A stretch of 64,000 nt of DNA from a virus: IMG/VR virus record IMGVR_UViG_3300033388_003553, positions 1 through 64,000 of that record. One strand, written 5' to 3'. Made by a program: the position numbers and the translations under genes. The notes beneath the pieces were generated by a model, which had not been told where the DNA came from, did no database searches, and saw only the letters and a list, made by a program, of their open reading frames with translations. Below are positions 51,516-61,111 of the stretch, piece by piece; within the stretch, counting starts at the first letter, position 1; every line of letters starts with the position of its first letter.

Positions 51516-51797
51516 ATGAAATATATAAATTTATTAATATTATTATTATTATTGGTTGGATGTGCTGATGTATCACATGTGCAAGAATGTTTACCAGAAG
51601 CGGAACACACTTATGGGTTCTGGGGTGGAACATGGCACGGGATGATTACATTCCCTTCATTCATAGGTAGTATAATCTGGGACGATGTGGCAGTATATGC
51701 TGTTAACAACAATGGTGCTTGGTATAATTTTGGGTTCGTTGGTGGATTCTTCTTTATATTGAAACTAATTGGACTATTGTTAAAAAACAACGATTAA
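51516..51797 (+). CDS. Predicted lipoprotein of the HTYGFWGGTWHG family (93 aa)
   Basis: MKYINLLILLLLLVGCADVS: lipobox LVGC. AEHTYGFWGGTWHGMITFPSF is a conserved Trp/Gly-rich motif, followed by a C-terminal TM (GFVGGFFFILKLIGLL). Seen in many Bacteroidota; role unknown. An envelope or superinfection function is possible. Confidence 0.7.
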   Translation: MKYINLLILLLLLVGCADVSHVQECLPEAEHTYGFWGGTWHGMITFPSFIGSIIWDDVAVYAVNNNGAWYNFGFVGGFFFILKLIGLLLKNND

Positions 51798-51798
51798 G

Positions 51799-52536
51799 GT
51801 GAAAAAGAAAATTACAATATTCACGGGGGCTGGAGTCAGCGAAGAAAGTGGGATTCCAACATTCCGTTATGGTGCAAATGCATTATGGGCTGGCGTACCA
51901 GTTGGTGATGTAGCAACACCATCGGGTTGGAAGAAAGACCGTGAAAACGTATTGGATTTCTACAATGCACGTAGAAAACAATTAAGTGAGGTTTTACCGA
52001 ATGCAGCACATGAGGCGTTGGCTAAACTAGAGGAAAAATATGACGTAACAATAGTTACTCAAAACGTAGATGACTTACATGAAAAAGCTGGGTCAACTAA
52101 CGTATTACACTTACACGGTGAATTGACGAAAGCTAGAGGTTGTGTGTATTACCATAAGGCTGCACCAGTTGATAATGTATATAATATTGGGTATGATGAC
52201 ATTAATATTGGTGATAAGTGTGAGAACACTGGCTCACAATTACGCCCACACATTGTTTGGTTTGGTGAGATGCCATTTAATGTTGAAGAGTCAATGTCTG
52301 CAATTAAAGATTCTGACATATTATTGGTGATTGGGACTAGTTTACAAATTTCATATACAATACCACTACTTGGTGATGGGGGACAGGCTGTTGGTGAAGT
52401 TTATTACATTGACCCAAACCCAGTAAATTACTTAGACACATACAATTTACCAATAACATACATTAAAGAAAAAGCTATTAAAGGTGTAACAGATTTAGTT
52501 GAAATTTTAATGGTTAGGGAAGATAATAAAAAATAA
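51799..52536 (+). CDS. Sir2-family NAD-dependent deacylase/NADase (245 aa)
   Basis: TIFTGAGVSEESGIPTFR (GAGxSxxSGIPxFR), TQNVDDLHEKAG (TQNxDxLHxxAG), LHLHGEL (HGE-like) and LRPHIVWFGEMP are complete Sir2 motifs; the zinc Cys set is reduced. It removes acyl groups from Lys or consumes NAD. GTG start at 51799. Confidence 0.85.
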   Translation: MKKKITIFTGAGVSEESGIPTFRYGANALWAGVPVGDVATPSGWKKDRENVLDFYNARRKQLSEVLPNAAHEALAKLEEKYDVTIVTQNVDDLHEKAGSTNVLHLHGELTKARGCVYYHKAAPVDNVYNIGYDDINIGDKCENTGSQLRPHIVWFGEMPFNVEESMSAIKDSDILLVIGTSLQISYTIPLLGDGGQAVGEVYYIDPNPVNYLDTYNLPITYIKEKAIKGVTDLVEILMVREDNKK

Positions 52537-52547
52537 AAACAATAAAT

Positions 52548-52904
52548 ATGAGTGTAATTAAATTCGAATTAACTGAGCAACATATAGCACTAGTTAAGAA
52601 CCTAAATTATGAAGCTTTGTTTTCATTAGCTAATGACGATAAAGTATCTCATGAGGGTAACCTATTTGGTTATTCTGATGACACATTTGATGACGTAGGT
52701 ATTATTATTTATGGTATGCCAGAGGGTGACTTTGACCCACTAAGTTCAGGTACGATTAAATATACTGAAGAACAAAAGAATGAAATGGGTAAGTTAATTA
52801 GTGAACTACCAAAAGCATTACAAATAATGTTGCAAACTGGTAGATTTGAGATTGGACAATATAAGACGAGACACCATTTGGTAGATTGGAAAAAATATGT
52901 GTAA
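52548..52904 (+). CDS. Hypothetical protein (118 aa)
   Basis: MSVIKFELTEQHIALVKNLNYEALFSLANDDKVSHEGN..., FGYSDDTFDDVGIIIYG. An alpha/beta protein of a type frequent in large phages. Function unknown. Confidence 0.6.
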   Translation: MSVIKFELTEQHIALVKNLNYEALFSLANDDKVSHEGNLFGYSDDTFDDVGIIIYGMPEGDFDPLSSGTIKYTEEQKNEMGKLISELPKALQIMLQTGRFEIGQYKTRHHLVDWKKYV

Positions 52905-52959
52905 ATTTTGGGAATATTAAATAATATTATTATATTTGTGTAAAACAATTAAAAGTTAG

Positions 52960-53451
52960 ATGATGGATAAAAAATGTAATGATGACCCATTTATGAGTGA
53001 TTACAGAGCTATTGAGAGGTTAGTTTTAGATTATGTTAAATATGGTAAGTTGATTATTGCTTACGATTATGACAGTACAGTGTTTGATTTCCACAGAAGA
53101 GGTGACACATTTACTAAGGTTATAGGGTTATTAAGGGAATGTAGACCATACGCTAAATTAATTGTTTACACACATTCTGATGACGTTAGGCACGGTGAAA
53201 TTATTGAGTATTTGGACAAGCACGATATCCCTTGGGATACTATTAATGAAGGTATTGTCTGGGTAAATAGTAAAAGAGAAGGTAAATTATTTTACAGCCA
53301 TTTTTTAGATGATAGAGCTGGTTTAAGGAGTGCTTATTTAATATTAGATAAAGCAATTGATATTATTAAACAAAAACCCACTAATTCGGAAGAAGCATAT
53401 GGGATGCTAAAAGAACGTGGATATACATTTACATATGATGGAAATAAGTAA
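52960..53451 (+). CDS. HAD-like phosphatase (163 aa)
   Basis: IIAYDYDSTVFDFHRR (DxDxT/V), AKLIVYTHSDDVRH, FLDDRAGLRSAYLIL: a deoxynucleotidase-like HAD core. The fourth HAD domain in the window. Overlaps the sigma factor start by 14 nt. Confidence 0.65.
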   Translation: MMDKKCNDDPFMSDYRAIERLVLDYVKYGKLIIAYDYDSTVFDFHRRGDTFTKVIGLLRECRPYAKLIVYTHSDDVRHGEIIEYLDKHDIPWDTINEGIVWVNSKREGKLFYSHFLDDRAGLRSAYLILDKAIDIIKQKPTNSEEAYGMLKERGYTFTYDGNK

Positions 53452-54034
53452 AATTATAGAAGGTTGTAAGCTTGGTAAACGTAAAGCACAAAAAGCTTTA
53501 TTTAAGACCCAGTATGGTAAATTAAAAAGTGTTTGCATTAGGTACTCTAAAGAAAATGCTGAAGATATGGTGCAAGAAGCTTTTTTACAAGCTTTTCAGC
53601 GTTTTAATAAATTTGAAGGGGATAGTGAAGCCCAATTATTTGCTTGGTTAAAAACCTTAGCAATTAATAATTTTGTGTGGGAAGCACACAAAACTGGTAG
53701 ATTTAAAGAAAAAGCAACAGATTTTGTTGAAGAAACGTTTAAACACCCAATAACCAATGAGGAACTTATAGAAGTTAGTGATGAATATATAAGTAAGCGA
53801 GACCTTCAAACAAATGACATTATGTGGGCGATTGATATGTTGGATGATGATAAGAGAGCTGTATTCAATATGATGAGTATTGATGGGTTAAACGCCACTC
53901 AAACAGCTAAGAAGTTGGGCATCTCTTATCCTTGTTGTCAATACAGATACAATAAAGCTAAGAGAAAAGTTAAGATGTATATTACGAACAAAGAATTATT
54001 TAAAGGATTAAACAAAATTGCAAACGTAGAATAA
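53438..54034 (+). CDS. ECF-type RNA polymerase sigma factor (198 aa)
   Basis: Region 2: RYSKENAEDMVQEAFLQAFQRFNKFEG...FAWLKTLAINNF; region 4: KRAVFNMMSIDGLNATQTAKKLGISYPCCQYRYNKAKRKVK. This is the sigma-70 ECF layout without region 1 or 3. It likely redirects host RNA polymerase to phage promoters. M at 53438 follows overlap with the HAD gene. Confidence 0.85.
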   Translation: MEISKIIEGCKLGKRKAQKALFKTQYGKLKSVCIRYSKENAEDMVQEAFLQAFQRFNKFEGDSEAQLFAWLKTLAINNFVWEAHKTGRFKEKATDFVEETFKHPITNEELIEVSDEYISKRDLQTNDIMWAIDMLDDDKRAVFNMMSIDGLNATQTAKKLGISYPCCQYRYNKAKRKVKMYITNKELFKGLNKIANVE

Positions 54035-54109
54035 ACTAAAAGGTAAATATAAATTTTAGTTTTAATTAAATTTACATAATGTTAGGTGTAGTTACTAATT
54101 AACAATAAT

Positions 54110-54247
54110 ATGGTGTTTTTAGATGTAATTAGAGTATCAAGTAATAAATACTTAAAAAGATATTGGGATTACCAAGGTGGTAAAAAAGAAATGATTGAAA
54201 TAAGTTGTTCACGATTTGAGTATGAAAAATATATAAAAAATAGATAA
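54110..54247 (+). CDS. Hypothetical small protein (45 aa)
   Basis: MVFLDVIRVSSNKYLKRYWDYQGGKKEMIEIS...; its TAATG overlaps the next start. Function unknown. Confidence 0.5.
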   Translation: MVFLDVIRVSSNKYLKRYWDYQGGKKEMIEISCSRFEYEKYIKNR

Positions 54248-54462
54248 TGATACCAGATAGATTAGAATTAAAAAATGGTAATATAGTGGAGGTTGATACT
54301 ATTGAAATACAGATAAATAATAATGACCACAACAAATACCTTACTGCAACTATTGATTATGCTGAATATGATAATAATCAAGAATTAAGTGATAAAGATT
54401 ATGATGAGTTAAATGGGTATCATGATTTAATTATAGATTTAATTGACCATTTAGAATTATAG
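54247..54462 (+). CDS. Hypothetical acidic protein (71 aa)
   Basis: MIPDRLELKNGNIVEVDTIEIQINNNDHNK... ends in an acidic helix. Coupled to the gene before by TAATG. Function unknown. Confidence 0.55.
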   Translation: MIPDRLELKNGNIVEVDTIEIQINNNDHNKYLTATIDYAEYDNNQELSDKDYDELNGYHDLIIDLIDHLEL

Positions 54463-54474
54463 AAATTACATCTA

Positions 54475-54726
54475 ATGGTTGATTTAAGAACATGTGATAA
54501 GGGGGATATTTTAATTTCAAGACATGGTAAGATGTTAAGATATTTAAGACCAACATATTGTGGTGAATATTTAGACCATATTGTTCAGTATATAGATAAA
54601 GAAGGGTATAAGGGTTTAGGAAGTAGAACACACGATGGTTATGTGTTTTTAAAAAACAGAAAGCCTGAAACAGACCACGATATAATTAATATTATTAAAA
54701 TTAGTAAAATATTTCAAGAAGTATGA
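54475..54726 (+). CDS. Hypothetical SH3-like phage protein (83 aa)
   Basis: MVDLRTCDKGDILISRHGKMLRYLRPT... VQYIDKEGYKGLGSRTHDGYVF has the strand pattern of small barrel proteins found in many Bacteroidota phages. Overlaps the Thg1 start by 4 nt. Confidence 0.6.
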   Translation: MVDLRTCDKGDILISRHGKMLRYLRPTYCGEYLDHIVQYIDKEGYKGLGSRTHDGYVFLKNRKPETDHDIINIIKISKIFQEV

Positions 54727-55505
54727 AAAAATTAAGTTCACGTATGAAACACTACGAAGCGTGTTATAGTACAATGATTCCACCACGCACATATACAATC
54801 GTAAGGGTTGATGGTAGAGGGTTTTCTAAGTTCACTAAAAAAATGAACAAACCATTTGATGAACAATTCTCAGAAGCAATGAACTTTGCTGCGATTGAGA
54901 TGTGTAAGAAGTTTAACCCAGCATTTGCGTATACTCAATCAGATGAAATTACACTTGTTTTCACTGATTTTGGTGAGAACCAAGAGGCAATATTTAAAGG
55001 TAAGGTTCAGAAGATATGTAGTCTTACTGCGGCTAGAGCTACCGCTTCATTCAACAAGAAGATGTTGATGTCTTCAGCTTTGAAGACATTGACTTTAAAC
55101 GATATTGATAATTTCTTTAATGGTATTGGTAATGGTGAAGGTATTTATGATGTTGAGTTTGATTCTAGGGTTTATGTGATTCCAGATATTAAGGAAGTTG
55201 CAAACTGTCTTGTTTGGAGGCAACAAGATGCTACTAGGAACTCTATTAGTATGGCTGCTGATGCATTATACTCACACAAAGAGTTAATGGGTAGGTCTTC
55301 TAGTGTTAAACAAGAGATGATGTTTGATAAAGGTGTCAACTGGAATAATTATGCTGTAAAATATAAACGTGGTGTTGTTATTAAGAAGATTGAATTTGAG
55401 GGACCAAACGGTGCTATTAGGAAAAAGTGGGAAGTCGATAATGGAACACCAATCTTCACACAGGATTGGGTCTACCTATATGATTTAATCCCTAGTGTCT
55501 GCTAA
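54723..55505 (+). CDS. thg1: tRNA-His guanylyltransferase-like (Thg1/TLP) (260 aa)
   Basis: YTIVRVDGRGFSKFTKKMNKPFDEQF (catalytic D-x-x-G-x-x-F), FAYTQSDEITLVF (SDE), SLTAARATASF and CLVWRQQDATRNSISMAA are full Thg1 signatures. The enzyme adds nucleotides to tRNA 5' ends in 3'-5' direction; bacterial and phage versions repair 5' ends. No tRNA-His lies in the window, but several tRNAs have mismatched position 1. Confidence 0.9.
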   Translation: MKKLSSRMKHYEACYSTMIPPRTYTIVRVDGRGFSKFTKKMNKPFDEQFSEAMNFAAIEMCKKFNPAFAYTQSDEITLVFTDFGENQEAIFKGKVQKICSLTAARATASFNKKMLMSSALKTLTLNDIDNFFNGIGNGEGIYDVEFDSRVYVIPDIKEVANCLVWRQQDATRNSISMAADALYSHKELMGRSSSVKQEMMFDKGVNWNNYAVKYKRGVVIKKIEFEGPNGAIRKKWEVDNGTPIFTQDWVYLYDLIPSVC

Positions 55506-55600
55506 TATTTTTTTTTTAAAAAAAAACCAATTTACCTTGTGAGTTACCATTCTTTTATATAAATTTGTTTTATCATAATAAAAGTGTAAAATTAAAAAAA

Positions 55601-57196
55601 ATGAAGTTTAAAAAATTAACTGATACTCAAAAAGCTAAGATAGCAGAAATTTACACAAGTAAAAAAATATCTTGGGATGACAAAGAGGAAGCACTAGCCA
55701 AATATACAGGTAAATCTGCCAGAACAGCTAGAGATTGGTGTGCTAAGTTAGGGTTAACCAAACCAAAAGAATCAGATTCACCTCAGTATGATGCAGCAAA
55801 AAATAAAAAGGTTGATGGGGATAAGAGGGTGTATTTAATCACTTCAGCACAGTCTAACACAGCGATAAATAATAAAATGTTAGATAGTATGGAGTTGTAT
55901 GCTAAAAAACATAATGCTGAAATTTTAATTATACCATTAAAATATAATGTTGACCAAACATGGTTCAGTCAACATAAGAACCACACTTGGGCTAAGAGGG
56001 CCTTACCCTACCTCAATGCAAGTAATTATGATTTATGTAAGACATTAACCTACAGAGGTGACATAAAGATTAGACCAACAGTAAAATGGCCCTTATCATC
56101 TAAATCACCATTAAGTGGTTTAAATTCAGCAATTTATGGTTCACCAAAAATACATCAAGAATCACAACCAACACTACAAGGTGATTCATCAAAATTATTA
56201 TTAACAACGGGTTCGTTAACTAAGAAAAATTATACCGATACAGATACTGGAAAACATGGTGAACACTATCACCAGTATGGTTTTGTAGTTGTTGAAATAC
56301 AAGACGAAAATATATTTCACGTAAGGCAAGTTGAAGTCAACAAAAATGGTTCATTTGATGATTTGTTCTATCATGTTGAGAATGGTGAGGTCACTAGAAA
56401 CACTGATATTGAGGGTATCGTATTGGGTGATGTACACTTTGCGACTGTTGATGAACAAGCTTTAAACACAACATTTGATTTGATGGATAAGTTGAAACCA
56501 AAGCACGTTATCTTAGAAGACGTATTTGACGGACAATCATGTAATCCACACAACTTAGATGACCCAGACTACCAAACAATGTTAGAATTCCAAGGAGGCA
56601 ATGACCTTGAGGAAGAACTAAAAGACTTGAAAGAGAAGTTGGGTAGGTTTGATAAATTCGATAATGTTGTTGTTGTTAGGAGTAATCATGATTTATTCTT
56701 GGAACGTTTCTTAAAAAGAGATTGGCGTAAACTACCAACAATGAAGAATGGGTTGATTTACATGGAGCTTAAAACTAAGATGTTTAGGGCTTTCAAATCT
56801 GGTAAACTATGGAAAGGGGTAATCCCAACATTGGTTAATGAATGGTATCCAAAGTACAAAGCATTAGGATATGACGAACTTTATTATATCAAACACTTTG
56901 CTGTCTTCAATCATGGTGAGAAGGGTTCAAATGGTTCTAGAGGTGGTGGAGCTAAAAATTGGGCTAAATTTACTAGTGGTGTTGACGGACACAGAGAAAG
57001 GGGTGTAATTACTGCACATACACACGCACCATCTAGATATGGTAATTCAATTTGTGTTGGTCACTTATTATTACCACAAGATTACACATTTGGGTCACCA
57101 TCAAGTTGGATGCAGAGTAATGCTATCGTACATAAGAGTGGTAAAGCCCAACAAATACATATCATTGATGGGTTACATTATACCACTTTTAAGTAA
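55601..57196 (+). CDS. Metallophosphoesterase with N-terminal HTH (531 aa)
   Basis: Residues 1-65: basic helix-turn-helix (YTGKSARTARDWCAKLG). About 270-480: GIVLGDVHFATVD (GDxH), VILEDVFDG, VVVRSNHDLFLERF (NHD), FNHGEKG, GVITAHTHAP (H-x-H): the calcineurin-like phosphoesterase metal set. Size and layout recall the T5 A1-type pre-early proteins linked to host DNA degradation; this is a weak analogy. Confidence 0.7.
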   Translation: MKFKKLTDTQKAKIAEIYTSKKISWDDKEEALAKYTGKSARTARDWCAKLGLTKPKESDSPQYDAAKNKKVDGDKRVYLITSAQSNTAINNKMLDSMELYAKKHNAEILIIPLKYNVDQTWFSQHKNHTWAKRALPYLNASNYDLCKTLTYRGDIKIRPTVKWPLSSKSPLSGLNSAIYGSPKIHQESQPTLQGDSSKLLLTTGSLTKKNYTDTDTGKHGEHYHQYGFVVVEIQDENIFHVRQVEVNKNGSFDDLFYHVENGEVTRNTDIEGIVLGDVHFATVDEQALNTTFDLMDKLKPKHVILEDVFDGQSCNPHNLDDPDYQTMLEFQGGNDLEEELKDLKEKLGRFDKFDNVVVVRSNHDLFLERFLKRDWRKLPTMKNGLIYMELKTKMFRAFKSGKLWKGVIPTLVNEWYPKYKALGYDELYYIKHFAVFNHGEKGSNGSRGGGAKNWAKFTSGVDGHRERGVITAHTHAPSRYGNSICVGHLLLPQDYTFGSPSSWMQSNAIVHKSGKAQQIHIIDGLHYTTFK

Positions 57197-57236
57197 AAGT
57201 ACTTTACAGTTAAAAAAAAAATCAGTAAGTTAATAA

Positions 57237-57253
57237 TAATAATAATAATAATA
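57237..57253. repeat. (TAA)n microsatellite before prkA
   Basis: About six tandem ATA/TAA units, then ATTTAAAGGATAATAATA before ATG 57276. A slippage-prone leader could tune expression. Confidence 0.5.
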
Positions 57254-57275
57254 AATCATTTAAAGGATAATAATA

Positions 57276-59237
57276 ATGGGAGTTTTAGACAAAATAAAGA
57301 AATCGTATAATGAGAAACCTAATACATTCACACTAGATGAGTACTTAACTAAATGTAAGAAAGATAAAAAATTTTACTTAAGTGCAGCAGAAAGAATGTT
57401 GCTTGCCATAGGTGAGCCAGAGATTTTCGACACATCAAAGGATGAGAAATTAAGTAGAATATTTGGGAATAGAATTATTAAAAGGTATCCAGCCTTTTCT
57501 GAATTCTATGGGATGGAAAATACAATCGAGAAGATTGTTAATTACTTCAACTATTCAGCACAAGGTTTAGAAGCTAAGAAGCAAATTTTATATTTGATGG
57601 GGCCAGTTGGTGGTGGTAAATCTTCATTAGCTGAAAGACTTAAAGAGTTAATGCATAAGAACCCAGTTTACGTACTTAGTGTTAATTACACTAATGAATT
57701 AGGTGAAGATATTGTAGAGTTAAGTCCAGTACATGAGAGTCCATTAGGTTTACTTTCTGAGTACAAGAATGACGCATCAAAAGAATACAACATCCCCAAA
57801 AGATATTTTCCAGCATGCCCATCACCTTGGGCAGTTAAAAGGTTAGAAGAGTTTGGTGGTGATTTCAGTAAATTCGAAGTAGTTGAATTATACCCAAGTG
57901 CCCAGAAACAAATTGGTATTTCTAGTACAGAGCCAGGTGATGATAACAATCAAGATACGACAGCACTTATTGGTTCAACCAATATTGCTAAATTAGGTGA
58001 GTACGAAGAATCAGATACCGATGCTTACTCATATGATGGTGGCCTATGTAGGGGTAATCGTGGGTTCATGGAATTCATTGAAATGTTTAAAGCGAATATT
58101 AAGGTATTAAACCCATTACTTACTGCAACTCAAGAAGGTAGGTTTGAAGCCTCAAAACCAATTGGGGCAGTACCATTCGATGGTATTATATTAGCCCACT
58201 CAAATGAATCTGAGTGGGAGAAATTCCAAAACGATAGGAAAAACGAAGCGTTCTTAGATAGAATCTATCAAGTTAAAGTACCTTACTGCCTTAGAAGAAG
58301 TCAAGAAATTAAAATATACGAAAAGATGTTGGCTGATTCTGAACTTGGTTCAATGCCTTGTGCACCTAAGACACTAGAAGTATTAGCTGAGTTTGCTGTC
58401 ATGTCTAGACTTAAAGAACCAGAGAACACTAGGGACTTATATTCTAAGATGTTAGTTTATGATGGTAAAACACTTAAGGGTGAAGGTGGTACAGCTAAAT
58501 CCATTTCTGAATATCGAAACTACGCTGGAATTAGAGAAGGTATGAAAGGTATTTCAACCCGTATGATGTTTAAAGTTCTTTCTGAGACGTTCAACAAGGA
58601 CCAATCTGGTGAGATTGCGGCTAACCCAGTTCATTTATTATCGGTACTTAGAGACACCATTAAAAATAATGAATACGATAAAGATACTGAATCTCACTAC
58701 ATTGATACTATAATTAGTAAGATTACTGATAAGTACAAAGATTTTATTGGTGACGAAATTAACAAGGCTTATGTTGATAGTTATTCAAGCTATGGGCAAA
58801 ATATATTTGATAATTACATAACATATGCAATTCATTATTTGGACGATAAAGATTATAGGGACCCAGATACTGGTGCTTTATGGGATATCTACATGTTAGA
58901 TGATGCTTTAAGTAAAATTGAGAAACCAGCCCACATTACAAACACGCAAGACTTCCGTAATGAAGTTGTTAGGTTCGCATTAATGGCACAAGGTAAAAAT
59001 GGGGGTAAGAATCCTAATTGGACCGATTATGAACCATTCAGAAGAATAATTGAGAAAGAATTATTTGCTAAGACTGAGGACTTATTACCAGTTATCTCAT
59101 TCTCTGTAGCTAAGAAAAATGATGAAGATACGGCTAAACATACTGCTTTCGTTAAGAAGATGAAAGATAACGGTTACACTGAGAGACAGATTAGAATCTT
59201 AGTTGATTGGTATATGATGTGTAGACGTAATGCATAA
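57276..59237 (+). CDS. prkA: PrkA-type serine protein kinase (653 aa)
   Basis: YLSAAERMLLAIGEPE, FYGMENTIEKIVNYF and LMGPVGGGKSSLAERLKELM (Walker A) form the PrkA AAA region; FDGIILAHSNESEWEKF and RIYQVKVPYCLRRSQEIKIYEKM follow the family order; the PrkA kinase C-domain covers residues ~420-650. In bacteria it works with YeaH and SpoVR in stationary-phase and stress signalling. Complete. Confidence 0.9.
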   Translation: MGVLDKIKKSYNEKPNTFTLDEYLTKCKKDKKFYLSAAERMLLAIGEPEIFDTSKDEKLSRIFGNRIIKRYPAFSEFYGMENTIEKIVNYFNYSAQGLEAKKQILYLMGPVGGGKSSLAERLKELMHKNPVYVLSVNYTNELGEDIVELSPVHESPLGLLSEYKNDASKEYNIPKRYFPACPSPWAVKRLEEFGGDFSKFEVVELYPSAQKQIGISSTEPGDDNNQDTTALIGSTNIAKLGEYEESDTDAYSYDGGLCRGNRGFMEFIEMFKANIKVLNPLLTATQEGRFEASKPIGAVPFDGIILAHSNESEWEKFQNDRKNEAFLDRIYQVKVPYCLRRSQEIKIYEKMLADSELGSMPCAPKTLEVLAEFAVMSRLKEPENTRDLYSKMLVYDGKTLKGEGGTAKSISEYRNYAGIREGMKGISTRMMFKVLSETFNKDQSGEIAANPVHLLSVLRDTIKNNEYDKDTESHYIDTIISKITDKYKDFIGDEINKAYVDSYSSYGQNIFDNYITYAIHYLDDKDYRDPDTGALWDIYMLDDALSKIEKPAHITNTQDFRNEVVRFALMAQGKNGGKNPNWTDYEPFRRIIEKELFAKTEDLLPVISFSVAKKNDEDTAKHTAFVKKMKDNGYTERQIRILVDWYMMCRRNA

Positions 59238-59349
59238 AACTGAATCTCCAAAGTCCTATGGTCAAACCTATATAGATGATATGGCACTTGGTTATCCATT
59301 AATAGATAATGAAGTTGATAGACCATTTGTTGATTGTGGATTGAAATAA
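59230..59349 (+). CDS. Small ORF between prkA and yeaH (39 aa)
   Basis: MHKTESPKSYGQTYIDDMALGYPL..., overlapping the prkA stop by 8 nt. A second tiny frame (59349-59411) bridges to the next gene. May serve translational coupling; coding status uncertain. Confidence 0.4.
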   Translation: MHKTESPKSYGQTYIDDMALGYPLIDNEVDRPFVDCGLK

Positions 59350-59403
59350 TGTTAGAAGAGCGTGGTGTATTACCACCAATAACAATTGATATAACTAACA
59401 CAT

Positions 59404-60687
59404 ATGAGTAATACTATAATTAATGACAGACGTAAAAACCCACCTAATAAATCTGGAGGTAACCGCCAAAGATTTATCAAAAGAGTTGAAGGTCAAATAA
59501 AAAAGGCTTTACCTAACGTTATTGATAAGAATGATATAAAAGGTATGACATCTAAAAACGGTAAGGTTAAAGTCCCAATTAAGGGGATTAAAGAACCTAG
59601 TTTTGGTCACGATAATGATACTGGTGATAAGGGATATGTTAGGCCAGGTAATGACCACTTTCAAAAAGGGGATAAAATTAAAAAACCAAAAAAAAGTGGT
59701 GGTAAGGGTAGTGGTAAGGGTGCTGGAGATGGGGAAGACTTTGAAGATGATTTTGTTGTTGAATTAACAAAGGATGAGTTTTTACAATACTTTTTTGAGG
59801 ATTTGGAATTACCAGATATGTATAAGAAATTTATTGAGTCAGTTTCTGATTACAAAATGAAGCGTTCTGGTTTTAGTCCAGTTGGAATTCCAGCTAGATT
59901 GAATAAGGAACAATCACTTAAGAAATCCTTAGCACGTAAGATTGGAATGGAAGCCTCTTTAAAAAGAAAGTTGAATAAGTTAAAGGATTTATTTGATAAT
60001 GCTAAAGATGTACATAAAGATGTGATTCAAAGGCAAATTTATGAGGTTGAAAAGAAACTTAAATCAATCCCATTTATCGATAAGATTGACCTTAGATTTA
60101 ACAATTTTGTTAAAGAACCAACACCAACAACATCAGCCGTTATGTTTTGTCTTATGGATGTTTCGGCATCAATGGGCAAAGAAGAGAAAGATATTGCAAA
60201 GAGATTTTTCACACTATTGTATTTGTTCTTAGGTAAGGAATATGAGAATATTGATTTGGTGTTTATTAGACATACAACTTCTGCGGAAGAAGTATCTGAA
60301 GAGGAATTCTTCACAGGTAGAAAAACAGGTGGAACTAGGGTTGCTAGTGCACTTGAGTTGATGGATAAGATTATTGATGAACGTTACAGTAATGGTAAAT
60401 GGAATATATATGGGTGTCAAGCATCCGATGGTGATATCTTTGAGGGTGAAGATGATATAAAATCACAATCAATGATGAGTGAAATATTACCTAAGTGTCA
60501 GTTTTACGCCTATGTGGAAATTGACAGAAGAGGTTACTATGGTACTGATATGGGTGGTGGCTTATCTGCCGCTTACGAACCTTTAGTCAGTAGACACCAA
60601 AATTTTGTTTCAACAGGTATAAAAGAAATTAACGAAATATGGCCAGTATTCCGCAGTCTATTTACTAAATCTGAAAATAAAAAATAA
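59404..60687 (+). CDS. yeaH: YeaH/YhbH (DUF444) protein (427 aa)
   Basis: DRRKNPPNKSGGNRQRFIKR at the start, GNDHFQKGDKI, FEDLELPDMYKK and a vWA-like core (VMFCLMDVSASMGKEEKDIAKRFF, TGGTRVASAL, ASDGD) with D-x-S-x-S metal site. Partner of PrkA and SpoVR. Full length. Confidence 0.9.
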   Translation: MSNTIINDRRKNPPNKSGGNRQRFIKRVEGQIKKALPNVIDKNDIKGMTSKNGKVKVPIKGIKEPSFGHDNDTGDKGYVRPGNDHFQKGDKIKKPKKSGGKGSGKGAGDGEDFEDDFVVELTKDEFLQYFFEDLELPDMYKKFIESVSDYKMKRSGFSPVGIPARLNKEQSLKKSLARKIGMEASLKRKLNKLKDLFDNAKDVHKDVIQRQIYEVEKKLKSIPFIDKIDLRFNNFVKEPTPTTSAVMFCLMDVSASMGKEEKDIAKRFFTLLYLFLGKEYENIDLVFIRHTTSAEEVSEEEFFTGRKTGGTRVASALELMDKIIDERYSNGKWNIYGCQASDGDIFEGEDDIKSQSMMSEILPKCQFYAYVEIDRRGYYGTDMGGGLSAAYEPLVSRHQNFVSTGIKEINEIWPVFRSLFTKSENKK

Positions 60688-60696
60688 TATAATACT

Positions 60697-61110
60697 ATGG
60701 AAGATATTTTAAAAATTGAAATAGACTTGAATAATAAATTTAAAAATATGTTAACTAGTCGTAAAAAAGTCAGTAATATATGTAATGTTTTAAGTGGGAC
60801 ACATAGTACTTCTGACACACTCATGTTAACTGGTGTTAATATTAAGTATGATGATGAGACTGGTTTGATGATTATTAATAATTTAGTAATTAGTAAAATA
60901 ATATCAAATATTGGTGATATTGCAATTAGGTCTGGTTTAAACAAAACAAAAAAACTTACAGGAAAAATAATTGTTTCTAAATTATCACTATCACCAAAAC
61001 AATATTCACTAACTTATGAACCATTTAGGAGTGTTATGTGTCATTATCGTTATAAATTTGATGAGTGTACACCTAAAAATAATAGAATTAACCCATTAGA
61101 TAGATATTAA
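60697..61110 (+). CDS. Hypothetical protein inserted in the prkA operon (137 aa)
   Basis: MEDILKIEIDLNNKFKNMLTSRKKVSNICNVLSGTHSTSDTLMLTGVNIKYDDETG..., alpha/beta, basic C-terminus. No equivalent gene is usual between yeaH and spoVR. Function unknown. Confidence 0.6.
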   Translation: MEDILKIEIDLNNKFKNMLTSRKKVSNICNVLSGTHSTSDTLMLTGVNIKYDDETGLMIINNLVISKIISNIGDIAIRSGLNKTKKLTGKIIVSKLSLSPKQYSLTYEPFRSVMCHYRYKFDECTPKNNRINPLDRY

Positions 61111-61111
61111 T

